Source: DASZFV01 sp035546175 (GTDB taxonomy: Bacteria > Myxococcota_A > Polyangia > Fen-1088). From it: a stretch of 10,574 nt of DNA. Position numbers and translations under genes: made by a program. The stretch is taken from positions 1 through 10,574 of the forward strand of contig DASZWW010000501.1 of the NCBI GenBank assembly GCA_035546175.1, given 5' to 3'. The notes beneath the pieces are model-generated. The model was not told the DNA's origin. It worked only from the letters and a program-made list of their open reading frames with translations, and ran no database searches. Numbering within the stretch: the first letter of the stretch is position 1; every line of letters begins with the position of its first letter. Below are positions 1 through 7,252 of the stretch, in pieces.

Positions 1-886
1 GGAACTCCTGGAAGGCGGCGGCGCCCTCGTCGGCGTCGCCCGCGACCTCGGCGGCGAGGCCGAGGTAGTAGTACACGTCGCCGTCGGGGACGAAGAACAC
101 GTCGGCGTCGGGCTGCTCGGCGGCCGTGAGCGTCGCGTGTCGCGGATCGAGGAGGAGCGCGCGCGCCATCATCTCGCGCGCGGCCTCGGGCTGCCCCTCG
201 CGGTCGAGCACGACGGCGAGGCCGTAGGTCGCGAGCACGAGCGCGTGCGAGGTCTCGATGCGCCCGACGACGGGCGCGGCGGTCTCGAGGCGGATGGCCT
301 CGCGATAGAGCTCCTCCGCCGCGCCGAGCCGGCCCTCGGCCATGAGCAGCTCCGCGGCGTTCGTGCGCGTCGTCGCGTCCGCGTCGCCCGAGGCGATGAG
401 GCGCTCGTAAGCGACGATCCCTTCGGCGAAGCGCCCCTGACGCGAGCGAACGACGCCGAGGTGCGACCAGCACGCCGTCGCGGCCACGCCGCGCGGCGCC
501 CGCGGGCAGGCGCGCTCGAGCGCCGCGAGCGCCTGGGCGGGCTTGGCGGCGCGCTCGCTCGCGTCGGCGAGCAACATCAGCAGGCCGAAGTCGTCGGGCG
601 CCGCGGCGACCGCCTCCCGCGCGAGCGCCTCGGCGCGCGCCAGCTTCTCAGGAGAGCGCGGCTGCTCGCCGAGCAGCGCCTCGGCCTCGGCCCCGAGGCG
701 CGCCGGCCGATCCCGGCTCGACTCGGCGACCCGCTCACAGAAAGAGGGCCCGGCGGCGGCCGCGCCGCGGGGTCCGTCACCGACGGTGGCGGCGGCCAGG
801 GCCGTCGCGAGCACGGCGCCGCGCGCCACGACGCGGCGCGGGCGGCGGCGCCCCGGGGATCCCCCCCCTTCGCCGTGCCGCATCAT
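1..886 (-). CDS. Exported TPR-repeat protein, 3' end beyond window
   Basis: The minus strand is open from an ATG at 886 to the left edge (295 codons plus one base, no stop), so the C-terminus is missing. The start has two consecutive ATG codons. The N-terminus is Arg-rich (RRRPRR at residues 13-18), followed by a hydrophobic Ala/Val/Leu stretch at about 22-35 and an Ala-rich possible cleavage site near 41-46, which suggests a signal peptide; the RR pairs hint at Tat export but no clear Tat box is seen. From about residue 80 the protein is alpha-helical with TPR-like helix pairs at roughly 138-166, 174-202, 216-249 and 271-295 (for example GRFAEGIVAYERLIASG and GRLGAAEELYREAIRLE). TPRs bind partner proteins; the specific role is unknown. 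A run of eight G lies in codons 7-9. A GTG at codon 20 would also leave a hydrophobic signal sequence, so the start is uncertain. The gene is divergent from the sigma factor gene. Confidence 0.75.
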   Translation of the reverse strand, partial: MMRHGEGGGSPGRRRPRRVVARGAVLATALAAATVGDGPRGAAAAGPSFCERVAESSRDRPARLGAEAEALLGEQPRSPEKLARAEALAREAVAAAPDDFGLLMLLADASERAAKPAQALAALERACPRAPRGVAATACWSHLGVVRSRQGRFAEGIVAYERLIASGDADATTRTNAAELLMAEGRLGAAEELYREAIRLETAAPVVGRIETSHALVLATYGLAVVLDREGQPEAAREMMARALLLDPRHATLTAAEQPDADVFFVPDGDVYYYLGLAAEVAGDADEGAAAFQEF

Positions 887-894
887 CGCCCGCC

Positions 895-900
895 AGTATA
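895..900 (-). promoter_or_regulatory. Possible -10 element (TATACT) for the TPR gene
   Basis: Read on the minus strand, TATACT matches five of six positions of the TATAAT -10 consensus and is one of the few AT-rich hexamers in this very GC-rich region. It ends 8 bases before the first ATG of the TPR gene, so transcription would begin almost at the start codon and give a nearly leaderless mRNA. No convincing -35 hexamer lies 16-18 bases upstream. The call rests on the -10 match and position only. Confidence 0.25.
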
Positions 901-974
901 GCGTGCCCCATTTGCGGTTTTCGCGTATTGTCCTCGACGTGAACACGGGGGGACCACGCCGTTCCGCGTCTGTT

Positions 975-992
975 TCCGGCGTCTCCGGCGTC
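975..992. repeat. Tandem 9-bp direct repeat upstream of sigma gene
   Basis: Two exact adjacent copies of TCCGGCGTC occupy 975-983 and 984-992, and a related TTCCGCGTC lies at 962-970. The location in the divergent promoter region allows an operator role. If the sigma gene instead starts at the GTG at 939, the repeat would merely encode Ser-Gly-Val twice. Confidence 0.35.
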
Positions 993-1064
993 ATTGCTTT
1001 GCCGGCCGAAGAAAGTGGACCGTCGGTGGGAACGACCGGTCCGATCTTGGCGCGCGCCGCGCGG

Positions 1065-1685
1065 ATGTTGCGCAACGAGCGCACCGACGGTGGCGCAACA
1101 TCTCTCGACGCGCGCGATCTCGAGGAGCAGCGCCTCGTCGATCGCTGCCTCGCCGGCGACGTCGAGGCCTTTCGACCGCTCGTCAACCGCTACCAGCGCG
1201 TGTGCTACTCGGTCGCGCTGCGCATGCTCGGCACCCGAGTCGACGCCGAGGACGTCTCGCAGCAGGCGTTCGTCGACGCGTTCAACGCCCTCGACGGCTT
1301 CCACGCCGAGGGGCGCGCCCGCGCGTTCTCGACGTGGCTGCTGCGCATCGTCGTCAACCGCTCGAAGGACGTCCTCAAGTCGAAGAAGCGCACCGAGGAG
1401 CCGCTCGACGACGAGGCGCCCGTCACCGAGGCCGTCTTCGCGTACGATCCGCCCAGCCCTGAGACGAACGCCTCGCGCGGTGAGCGCCGCCATCACCTCG
1501 AGGCGGCCCTCCTGCAGGTCGCGCCGAAGTACCGCGAGGTGCTCATCCTCAAGGACATCGAGGAGCTGTCCTACGAGGAGATCCACGACGTCCTCCAGCT
1601 GCCGCTGACCACGCTCAAGATCCGCGTCGTGCGCGCGCGCGCGATGCTGCGCGAGCTCATCCAGCGCGAGGGCGTCACGTCATGA
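1065..1685 (+). CDS. ECF-type (sigma-70 family) RNA polymerase sigma factor
   Basis: This 206-residue protein has the two-domain layout of extracytoplasmic-function sigma factors. Sigma region 2 spans about residues 22-109: it begins LVDRCLAGDVEAF, has the core-polymerase-binding AEDVSQQAFVDAF at 61-73, and ends with the -10-reading STWLLRIVVNRSKDVLKSKK (89-108). An acidic linker (about 110-135) follows. Region 4 (about 145-200) carries KYREVLILKDIEELSYEEI and a helix-turn-helix ending LKIRVVRARAML that would contact the -35 element. The protein would redirect RNA polymerase to a stress or envelope regulon, and its signal is unknown. The ATG at 1065 was chosen because it places region 2 about 20 residues in, but no good Shine-Dalgarno precedes it. 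GTG 1026 (preceded by GAAGAAAGTGGA) and GTG 939 are in-frame alternatives. The stop overlaps the next start (ATGA), indicating translational coupling to a probable anti-sigma protein. Confidence 0.9.
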   Translation: MLRNERTDGGATSLDARDLEEQRLVDRCLAGDVEAFRPLVNRYQRVCYSVALRMLGTRVDAEDVSQQAFVDAFNALDGFHAEGRARAFSTWLLRIVVNRSKDVLKSKKRTEEPLDDEAPVTEAVFAYDPPSPETNASRGERRHHLEAALLQVAPKYREVLILKDIEELSYEEIHDVLQLPLTTLKIRVVRARAMLRELIQREGVTS

Positions 1686-1933
1686 GCACAGCGTCGCCCG
1701 CGATCATCGAGGTCACCGAGGACACCGTCGACGGCCTCAAGACCCTGCGCGACGTCGCGCCGCCGCCCGCGCTCGTCGCGCGCGTCATGACCCGCGTCGC
1801 GGAGCCGACGACGCCGTCGCTCTGGCAGTGGCTCTCGCGCCCCGTGACGATCGAGCTGCGCGTCTCGCCGCTCGGAGTCCTCGCGACGGGCGTGGTGCTC
1901 GCCGTGGCCCTCGCGCTGTTCGTGGCGCGCTGA
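1682..1933 (+). CDS. Small single-TM protein, probable membrane anti-sigma factor
   Basis: An 83-residue protein whose ATG overlaps the sigma factor stop by four bases. The cytoplasmic N-terminal portion (about 1-60) includes an acidic stretch (EVTEDTVDGLK) and the amphipathic PPPALVARVMTRVAEP, a segment style often seen in short anti-sigma proteins. A hydrophobic stretch at about 64-81 (LGVLATGVVLAVALALFV) forms one transmembrane helix, leaving only two or three residues beyond it. The coupling and topology suggest that it tethers and inhibits the sigma factor. It has no cysteine or histidine at all, so the zinc-binding anti-sigma motif (HxxxCxxC) is absent, and it has no periplasmic sensor domain. 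If it is an anti-sigma factor, signal input would have to come from within the membrane, from a partner, or from the cytoplasm. Function is inferred from context; a coupled membrane protein of another role is possible. Confidence 0.7.
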   Translation: MSTASPAIIEVTEDTVDGLKTLRDVAPPPALVARVMTRVAEPTTPSLWQWLSRPVTIELRVSPLGVLATGVVLAVALALFVAR

Positions 1934-1940
1934 GCGGGGT

Positions 1941-1955
1941 GCGGCGAATTGCCGC
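1941..1955. terminator. Small hairpin after the sigma/anti-sigma pair
   Basis: GCGGC-GAATT-GCCGC forms a perfect 5-bp stem with a 5-base loop, beginning 8 bases after the stop of the 83-residue protein. No T-tract follows, so intrinsic termination is doubtful. It may only be a pause or mRNA-stabilising structure, or chance in such GC-rich DNA. Confidence 0.2.
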
Positions 1956-2002
1956 GGCGGCCGATCTGTTCACGAGCGCGTCGCCCTGATACCTTCGCCC
2001 GC

Positions 2003-2007
2003 GGAGG
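2003..2007 (+). promoter_or_regulatory. Shine-Dalgarno GGAGG deciding the beta-barrel gene start
   Basis: GGAGG lies 8 bases before the ATG at 2016, the best match to the anti-Shine-Dalgarno sequence seen for any gene in this window. It fixes the start and puts a clean signal peptide at the N-terminus. Confidence 0.65.
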
Positions 2008-2015
2008 GTCCAAGG

Positions 2016-2759
2016 ATGCCACGCACGCACGTCCGATCTCTCGGCTTCGGCGCGCTCACGATCGCCGCTGTCCTGATCTCCAGCGCGCGGGCCTTCGCTC
2101 AAGCGCCGGCGCCGCCGCCCGATGCCTGGTCGCCGCCCCCGAGCGGCGCCGCGCAGCCGGGCGCGTACCCGCCGGGCGCGTACCCGCCGGGCGCGTACCC
2201 GCCGATTCTGGTCGCGCCGCAGCCGCCGAAGGAGAACTCCATCAACGGCAGCCCGCTCGGGGTGCTCTTCGGGAGCTACTCGCTCAACTACGAGCGCCTC
2301 GCCGGCGGGACGCACGGCTTCATGATCGAGGGGACCTTCTCCCACTCGACGGGCACGTCGACGATCAACGGCGATCAGACGTCGTCGAAGTCGATGCTCT
2401 ACGGCGGGGGCGTCGGCTACCGCTGGCACTGGTCCGGCCAGCAGCAGTCCGGCTTCCTCGGCCTCATGGCCGGCTACACCGTGGGCACGGGCTCGGGGAC
2501 CGTCTCGGACATGACCGGGACGCAGCAGTTCGACCTCACGGTCAAGGCGCCCTGGGTCGTCGCCAACATCGGCAAGCGCTGGCAGTGGGACAGCGGCCTC
2601 AACTTCACGTTCCGCGTCGGCGCCGGCTGGGCGCACTACACGGTGTCGTCGTCGAGCACGGACCCGCAGGCCCAGGACGCCGTGAAGGCGCTCAACGATC
2701 TTTTGACGCTGATCCCCATCGCGCTCGACGGAGAGCTGTCGCTCGGGTACTCGTTCTGA
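2016..2759 (+). CDS. Putative outer-membrane beta-barrel protein
   Basis: A 247-residue protein with a classical Sec signal peptide: basic MPRTHVR, hydrophobic core LGFGALTIAAVLISS, and a likely cleavage after AFA at residue 28. The mature N-terminus is a Pro/Ala-rich linker (about 29-72) containing three exact PGAYP repeats (48-62). From about residue 76 the sequence alternates polar and aromatic/hydrophobic residues with Gly turns in amphipathic strands (for example GVLFGSYSLNYERLAG, GFMIEGTFSHS, FTFRVGAGWAHYTV). It ends GELSLGYSF; a C-terminal Phe with alternating hydrophobics is the typical BAM recognition signal of outer-membrane proteins. The size suits a small barrel of about 8 strands, comparable to OmpA- or OmpW-like or opacity-type proteins, but I cannot assign a family, ligand or transport role. 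It lies 82 bases downstream of the sigma/anti-sigma pair on the same strand and converges with parE. Confidence 0.7.
   Translation: MPRTHVRSLGFGALTIAAVLISSARAFAQAPAPPPDAWSPPPSGAAQPGAYPPGAYPPGAYPPILVAPQPPKENSINGSPLGVLFGSYSLNYERLAGGTHGFMIEGTFSHSTGTSTINGDQTSSKSMLYGGGVGYRWHWSGQQQSGFLGLMAGYTVGTGSGTVSDMTGTQQFDLTVKAPWVVANIGKRWQWDSGLNFTFRVGAGWAHYTVSSSSTDPQAQDAVKALNDLLTLIPIALDGELSLGYSF
2157..2201 (+). repeat. Three exact 15-bp tandem repeats (PGAYP) in the barrel gene
   Basis: The unit CCGGGCGCGTACCCG occurs three times with no mismatch (2157-2171, 2172-2186, 2187-2201), in frame, encoding Pro-Gly-Ala-Tyr-Pro each time. It lies in the periplasmic Pro-rich linker. Exact DNA identity suggests recent expansion or slippage, and copy-number changes would keep the reading frame. 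Confidence 0.9.
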
Positions 2760-2771
2760 GCCTCGCCCGAC

Positions 2772-2797
2772 CTCTCCCGCGGAACGGAGCGGGAGAG
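2772..2797. terminator. Bidirectional hairpin between convergent barrel and parE genes
   Basis: CTCTCCCGC (2772-2780) pairs perfectly with GCGGGAGAG (2789-2797) around an 8-base loop. It sits in the 54-base gap between the stop of the barrel gene (2759) and the stop of parE (2814), where it could end transcripts from both sides. No run of T follows on either strand, so it may act as a pause or RNA-end structure rather than a textbook intrinsic terminator. Confidence 0.55.
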
Positions 2798-2813
2798 CTC
2801 TCGCGCGAGGGTG

Positions 2814-4739
<1,926 letters not shown>

Positions 4740-4761
4740 GTGGCGCGCGTGAGCTCCGGGT

Positions 4762-7176
4762 TCAGTTCAGCAGCGTGGGCGGCGCGGGCGGCTCGGGCGC
4801 GGTGACCCTCACGACCTTCGCCTTGCGCATGAGCCCGTGGCCCTTGCCGCCGCGGGCGGTGACCGAGAGGCGCTCGGGGCCGATGGGGAGCTCCTTGCCG
4901 CCGTCGGTCTCGACGAGGAGCAGCACCTTGTCCTTGCGCGTGCCGACGCCGAAGCCCATGACCGGGTGGGCCTCGTCGGTCTTGATGACGGTGACGCCGC
5001 GGCCGGGGTTGGACAGCTCGGGGATCTCCTCGACCCGGCACAGGATCGCGTGGGCGTCGGAGGTGACCGCGCAGACGAGCTCCTCGTTCTTGGCCTGGCC
5101 GACGAGCGCGACGCCCACGACCTCGTCGCCCTCGGCGGGCTTGGCGAAGCGGCGGCCCGCGCGCGTCGAGAGCTCGCGGTGGATCTCCAGGCCAAAGCGC
5201 ATGCCGTAGCCGCGCTTCGTGACGCCGAGCGCGAGCGCGCCCTTGGGCGTCGCCGCCTCGGACATGAGGAGGGCGCCCACGACGCGCTCGCCGTCGCGGA
5301 AGTTGAAGAGCTTCTGCACCGGCTCGCCGTAGCCCGTCGAGGCGGGCACGTCGTTGACCCGGATGACGTAGCAGCTCCCCAGGTTGGAGAAGATGGCCAC
5401 GGCCTCCTTCGTCGAGCCGCGCACGGCGGCCAGCACGGCGTCGCCCTCGCGCACGCGCGTCGTCGAGATGTCCTTGATCTCCCGGGCGCGCTTGAGCCAG
5501 CCGTCGCGCGAGAGGATCACGGTGGCGTCCTCGTCGACGATGTAGGCCTCGGCGTCGAACTCCACGTCCTCGCCGCCGCCGCCCAGCTTGGTGCGCCGCT
5601 TGTCCGGGAACGCCTCGGCCACGGCGGCGATCTCGCCGCGGATGACCTTCCAGAGCCGCTTCTTGTCGCCGAGGATCGCCTTGATCTCCTTGGCGGCGGC
5701 GCGCTTGTCCTTGAGCTCGTCGATGATGATCTGGATCTCGAGGCGCGCCAGCTTGTAGAGCTTGAGCTCGAGGATCGCGTCCGTCTGCGCGTCCGTGAGC
5801 TCGAAGCGCTTGATGAGCTTCTCGGCCGCGTCGGCCTTGCCCTCCGACTTGCGGATGATGCGGATCGTCTCGTCGAGGGCGTCGAAGATCGTCTGGAAGC
5901 CCTCGAGGATGTGGATGCGGCGCTCGAGCTCGGCGAGCTCGAACTCGAAGCGCCGCCGCACGACGTCCTCCCGGAAGTCGAGGAACTCGCGCAGCATCGC
6001 CTTGAGGTTCAGGCGCATGGGGCTGGCGATCTCTTTGTTCTCCGTGGGGACGAGGGCCGTCAGGTTGACGAAGAAGCTCTGCTCGAGCGGCGTGTGCTTG
6101 AAGAGGTACGACATGACGAGCCCCGGATCGGCGCCCGACTTGAGCTCCAGCACGATGCGCACGTCGTCGGTCGACTCGTCGCGCACGTCGACCAGCAGCG
6201 GCAGCTTCTTGTTGATGATCACCTCGGCGATACGCTCGACGACCGTGGCCTTGGAGATGGCGTAGGGGATCGAGGTCACGACGAGCGTGTCGGCGCCCTT
6301 GGGGCCCTTCTCAGTCTTCCACTCGCCGCGCACGCGCACGCCGCCCTGCCCCGTCTCGTAGATCTCGCGCAGCTCCTTCTTCGAGTTCGTCACGAGGCCG
6401 CCCGTCGGGAAGTCGGGGCCCTTGACGTACTTGAGCAGGTCCTTGGTCTCGAGGTCCTTGTCGTCGATGAGGGCGACGGCCGCCTCGCACACCTCGGCGA
6501 GGTTGTGGGGCGGGATGTTCGTGGCCATGCCGACGGCGATGCCCGTGCAGCCGTTGACGAGCAGCTGCGGCACCTTCGCCGGCAGCACGATGGGCTCCTC
6601 GGTCGTGCCGTCGTAGTTGGGCCGGAAGTCGACGGTGCCCTGCTTGATCTCGCCGAGGAGCTCCATGGCGAGGGGCGCGAGCTTGGCCTCGGTGTAGCGG
6701 TAGGCGGCCGCGCCGTCGCCGTCGAGCGACCCGAAGTTGCCGTGCCCCTCGACGAGCATCTCGCGCATCGAGAACGGCTGCGCCATGCGCACCATGGCGT
6801 CGTAGCAGGACGTGTCGCCGTGCGGGTGGAACTTGCCGAGCACCTCGCCGACGATCGTCGCCGACTTGCGGAAGCGCCCGTCCGGGTAGAGGTGCAGGTT
6901 GTTGTGCATCGCGTACAAGATGCGGCGCTGCACGGGCTTGAGGCCGTCGCGCACGTCGGGGAGGGCCCGCGACGTGATGACGCTGACGGCGTAGTTCAGG
7001 TAGCGGCGCTGCGCCTCGATGGCGAGCGAGGCGTCGGTCGGCCCGGGCGGCGGCGCGCCGTCGCCGCCGCCGGACCGGCCCCCTTGCCCGCGCTTGCCGC
7101 CGCGCCCGCCGCCGGAGTTTTCTTTGGCAGGTGCTTTCGCGCCTGCGGGGACGAGATCGAGCTGGCGAGAGGCCAT
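4762..7176 (-). CDS. parC: DNA topoisomerase IV subunit A (ParC)
   Basis: This 804-residue protein is the DNA-breaking and rejoining subunit that works with ParE. After a Gly/Lys/Arg-rich disordered N-terminal extension (about 11-48), the winged-helix and tower region carries RALPDVRDGLKPVQRRILYAM, KFHPHGDTSCYDAMVRMAQPF and the catalytic Arg160-Tyr161 pair in AAAYRYTEAK. At the quinolone-contacting positions, Thr122 and Asp126 correspond to E. coli GyrA Ser83 and Asp87. A long coiled coil spans about 400-525. The C-terminal beta-pinwheel (about 545-790) begins with IVDEDATVILSRDGWLKR. The GyrA-box that follows this point in gyrase (QRRGGKG) is missing; STTRVREGDAV stands there, which favours a decatenating ParC over GyrA. 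An RGGKGHG motif occurs at 775-781 in the last blade. A GGGGGAAG (7181-7188) upstream may serve as the ribosome binding site. A second gyrA-like identity cannot be fully excluded. Confidence 0.85.
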   Translation of the reverse strand: MASRQLDLVPAGAKAPAKENSGGGRGGKRGQGGRSGGGDGAPPPGPTDASLAIEAQRRYLNYAVSVITSRALPDVRDGLKPVQRRILYAMHNNLHLYPDGRFRKSATIVGEVLGKFHPHGDTSCYDAMVRMAQPFSMREMLVEGHGNFGSLDGDGAAAYRYTEAKLAPLAMELLGEIKQGTVDFRPNYDGTTEEPIVLPAKVPQLLVNGCTGIAVGMATNIPPHNLAEVCEAAVALIDDKDLETKDLLKYVKGPDFPTGGLVTNSKKELREIYETGQGGVRVRGEWKTEKGPKGADTLVVTSIPYAISKATVVERIAEVIINKKLPLLVDVRDESTDDVRIVLELKSGADPGLVMSYLFKHTPLEQSFFVNLTALVPTENKEIASPMRLNLKAMLREFLDFREDVVRRRFEFELAELERRIHILEGFQTIFDALDETIRIIRKSEGKADAAEKLIKRFELTDAQTDAILELKLYKLARLEIQIIIDELKDKRAAAKEIKAILGDKKRLWKVIRGEIAAVAEAFPDKRRTKLGGGGEDVEFDAEAYIVDEDATVILSRDGWLKRAREIKDISTTRVREGDAVLAAVRGSTKEAVAIFSNLGSCYVIRVNDVPASTGYGEPVQKLFNFRDGERVVGALLMSEAATPKGALALGVTKRGYGMRFGLEIHRELSTRAGRRFAKPAEGDEVVGVALVGQAKNEELVCAVTSDAHAILCRVEEIPELSNPGRGVTVIKTDEAHPVMGFGVGTRKDKVLLLVETDGGKELPIGPERLSVTARGGKGHGLMRKAKVVRVTAPEPPAPPTLLN

Positions 7177-7190
7177 GGAGCTTCCCCCGC

Positions 7191-7219
7191 AAGCTAAAGG
7201 ACGCGGATCGGTTTTGCAA
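7191..7219 (-). promoter_or_regulatory. Possible sigma-70 promoter for parC-parE
   Basis: On the minus strand TTGCAA (7219-7214, four of six matches to TTGACA) is followed after exactly 17 bases by TAGCTT (7196-7191, three of six matches to TATAAT). The -10 ends 14 bases before the parC ATG. The -35 lies in the loop of the adjacent inverted repeat. The match is weak, but this is the only AT-containing stretch upstream of parC. Confidence 0.25.
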
Positions 7220-7228
7220 GAATCCGCG
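7202..7228. repeat. Inverted repeat (7-bp arms) upstream of parC
   Basis: CGCGGAT (7202-7208) and ATCCGCG (7222-7228) are exact inverted copies around a 13-base loop that contains the palindrome TTGCAA. It lies between the end of the Cys-rich gene and parC. Read on the minus strand, the second arm is followed by TCCTTTAGC, so it could terminate the upstream transcript, serve as an operator over the candidate parC promoter, or both. Confidence 0.4.
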
Positions 7229-7242
7229 GCGGGTCGCCCGCC
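7228..7242 (-). terminator. GC hairpin just after the Cys-rich gene
   Basis: On the minus strand GGCGGG-CGA-CCCGCC forms a perfect 6-bp stem with a 3-base loop, starting 10 bases after the TGA of the Cys-rich repeat gene. GCGGATTCTTGC follows, giving only a poor T-tract. It shares one base with the neighbouring inverted repeat (7202-7228). Probable terminator or pause element. Confidence 0.45.
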
Positions 7243-7252
7243 TCCGCACGCG

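Larger units (their letters stand above)
887..1064. other. Divergent intergenic region between TPR and sigma genes
   Basis: This 178-base stretch separates two divergent genes and is noticeably less GC-biased than its flanks (for example TTTGCGGTTTTCGCGTATTG at 911-930), as expected of promoter DNA. The sigma factor frame stays open through it, with possible GTG starts at 939 and 1026. The third-position GC bias is weak here and becomes strong only from about 1100, which argues that most of it is non-coding. It contains a tandem 9-base repeat (975-992). I see no confident -35/-10 pair for the plus-strand gene. Confidence 0.5.

Noticed and set aside
137..901. A 254-codon plus-strand frame opposite the TPR gene, and the 5' extension of the sigma frame to 543
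   Set aside because: Both are Arg/Ala-rich with no conserved feature, whereas the minus strand shows a signal peptide and several TPR helix pairs with ordinary codon use. The extension would also run the sigma gene through the TPR gene.
1029..1055. GGAAC as a possible ECF-type -35 for sigma autoregulation
   Set aside because: No GTC/TCTA-like -10 lies 16-17 bases downstream (the DNA there reads GCGCGC), and the motif may be inside the coding region.
777..1586. A 269-codon minus-strand frame opposite the sigma factor gene
   Set aside because: Antisense shadow; the sigma factor regions 2 and 4 are unambiguous on the plus strand.
6796..6836. Thr122 in ParC as a quinolone-resistance substitution
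   Set aside because: Thr at the position of E. coli GyrA Ser83 is the natural residue in some bacteria, so without wild-type relatives it cannot be called a resistance change.
4837..7197. A 786-codon open frame on the plus strand opposite parC
   Set aside because: Long antisense open frames are expected from extreme GC third-position bias. The translation is a low-complexity Leu/Asp/Ala/Arg string with no domains, while the opposite strand encodes a complete conserved ParC.
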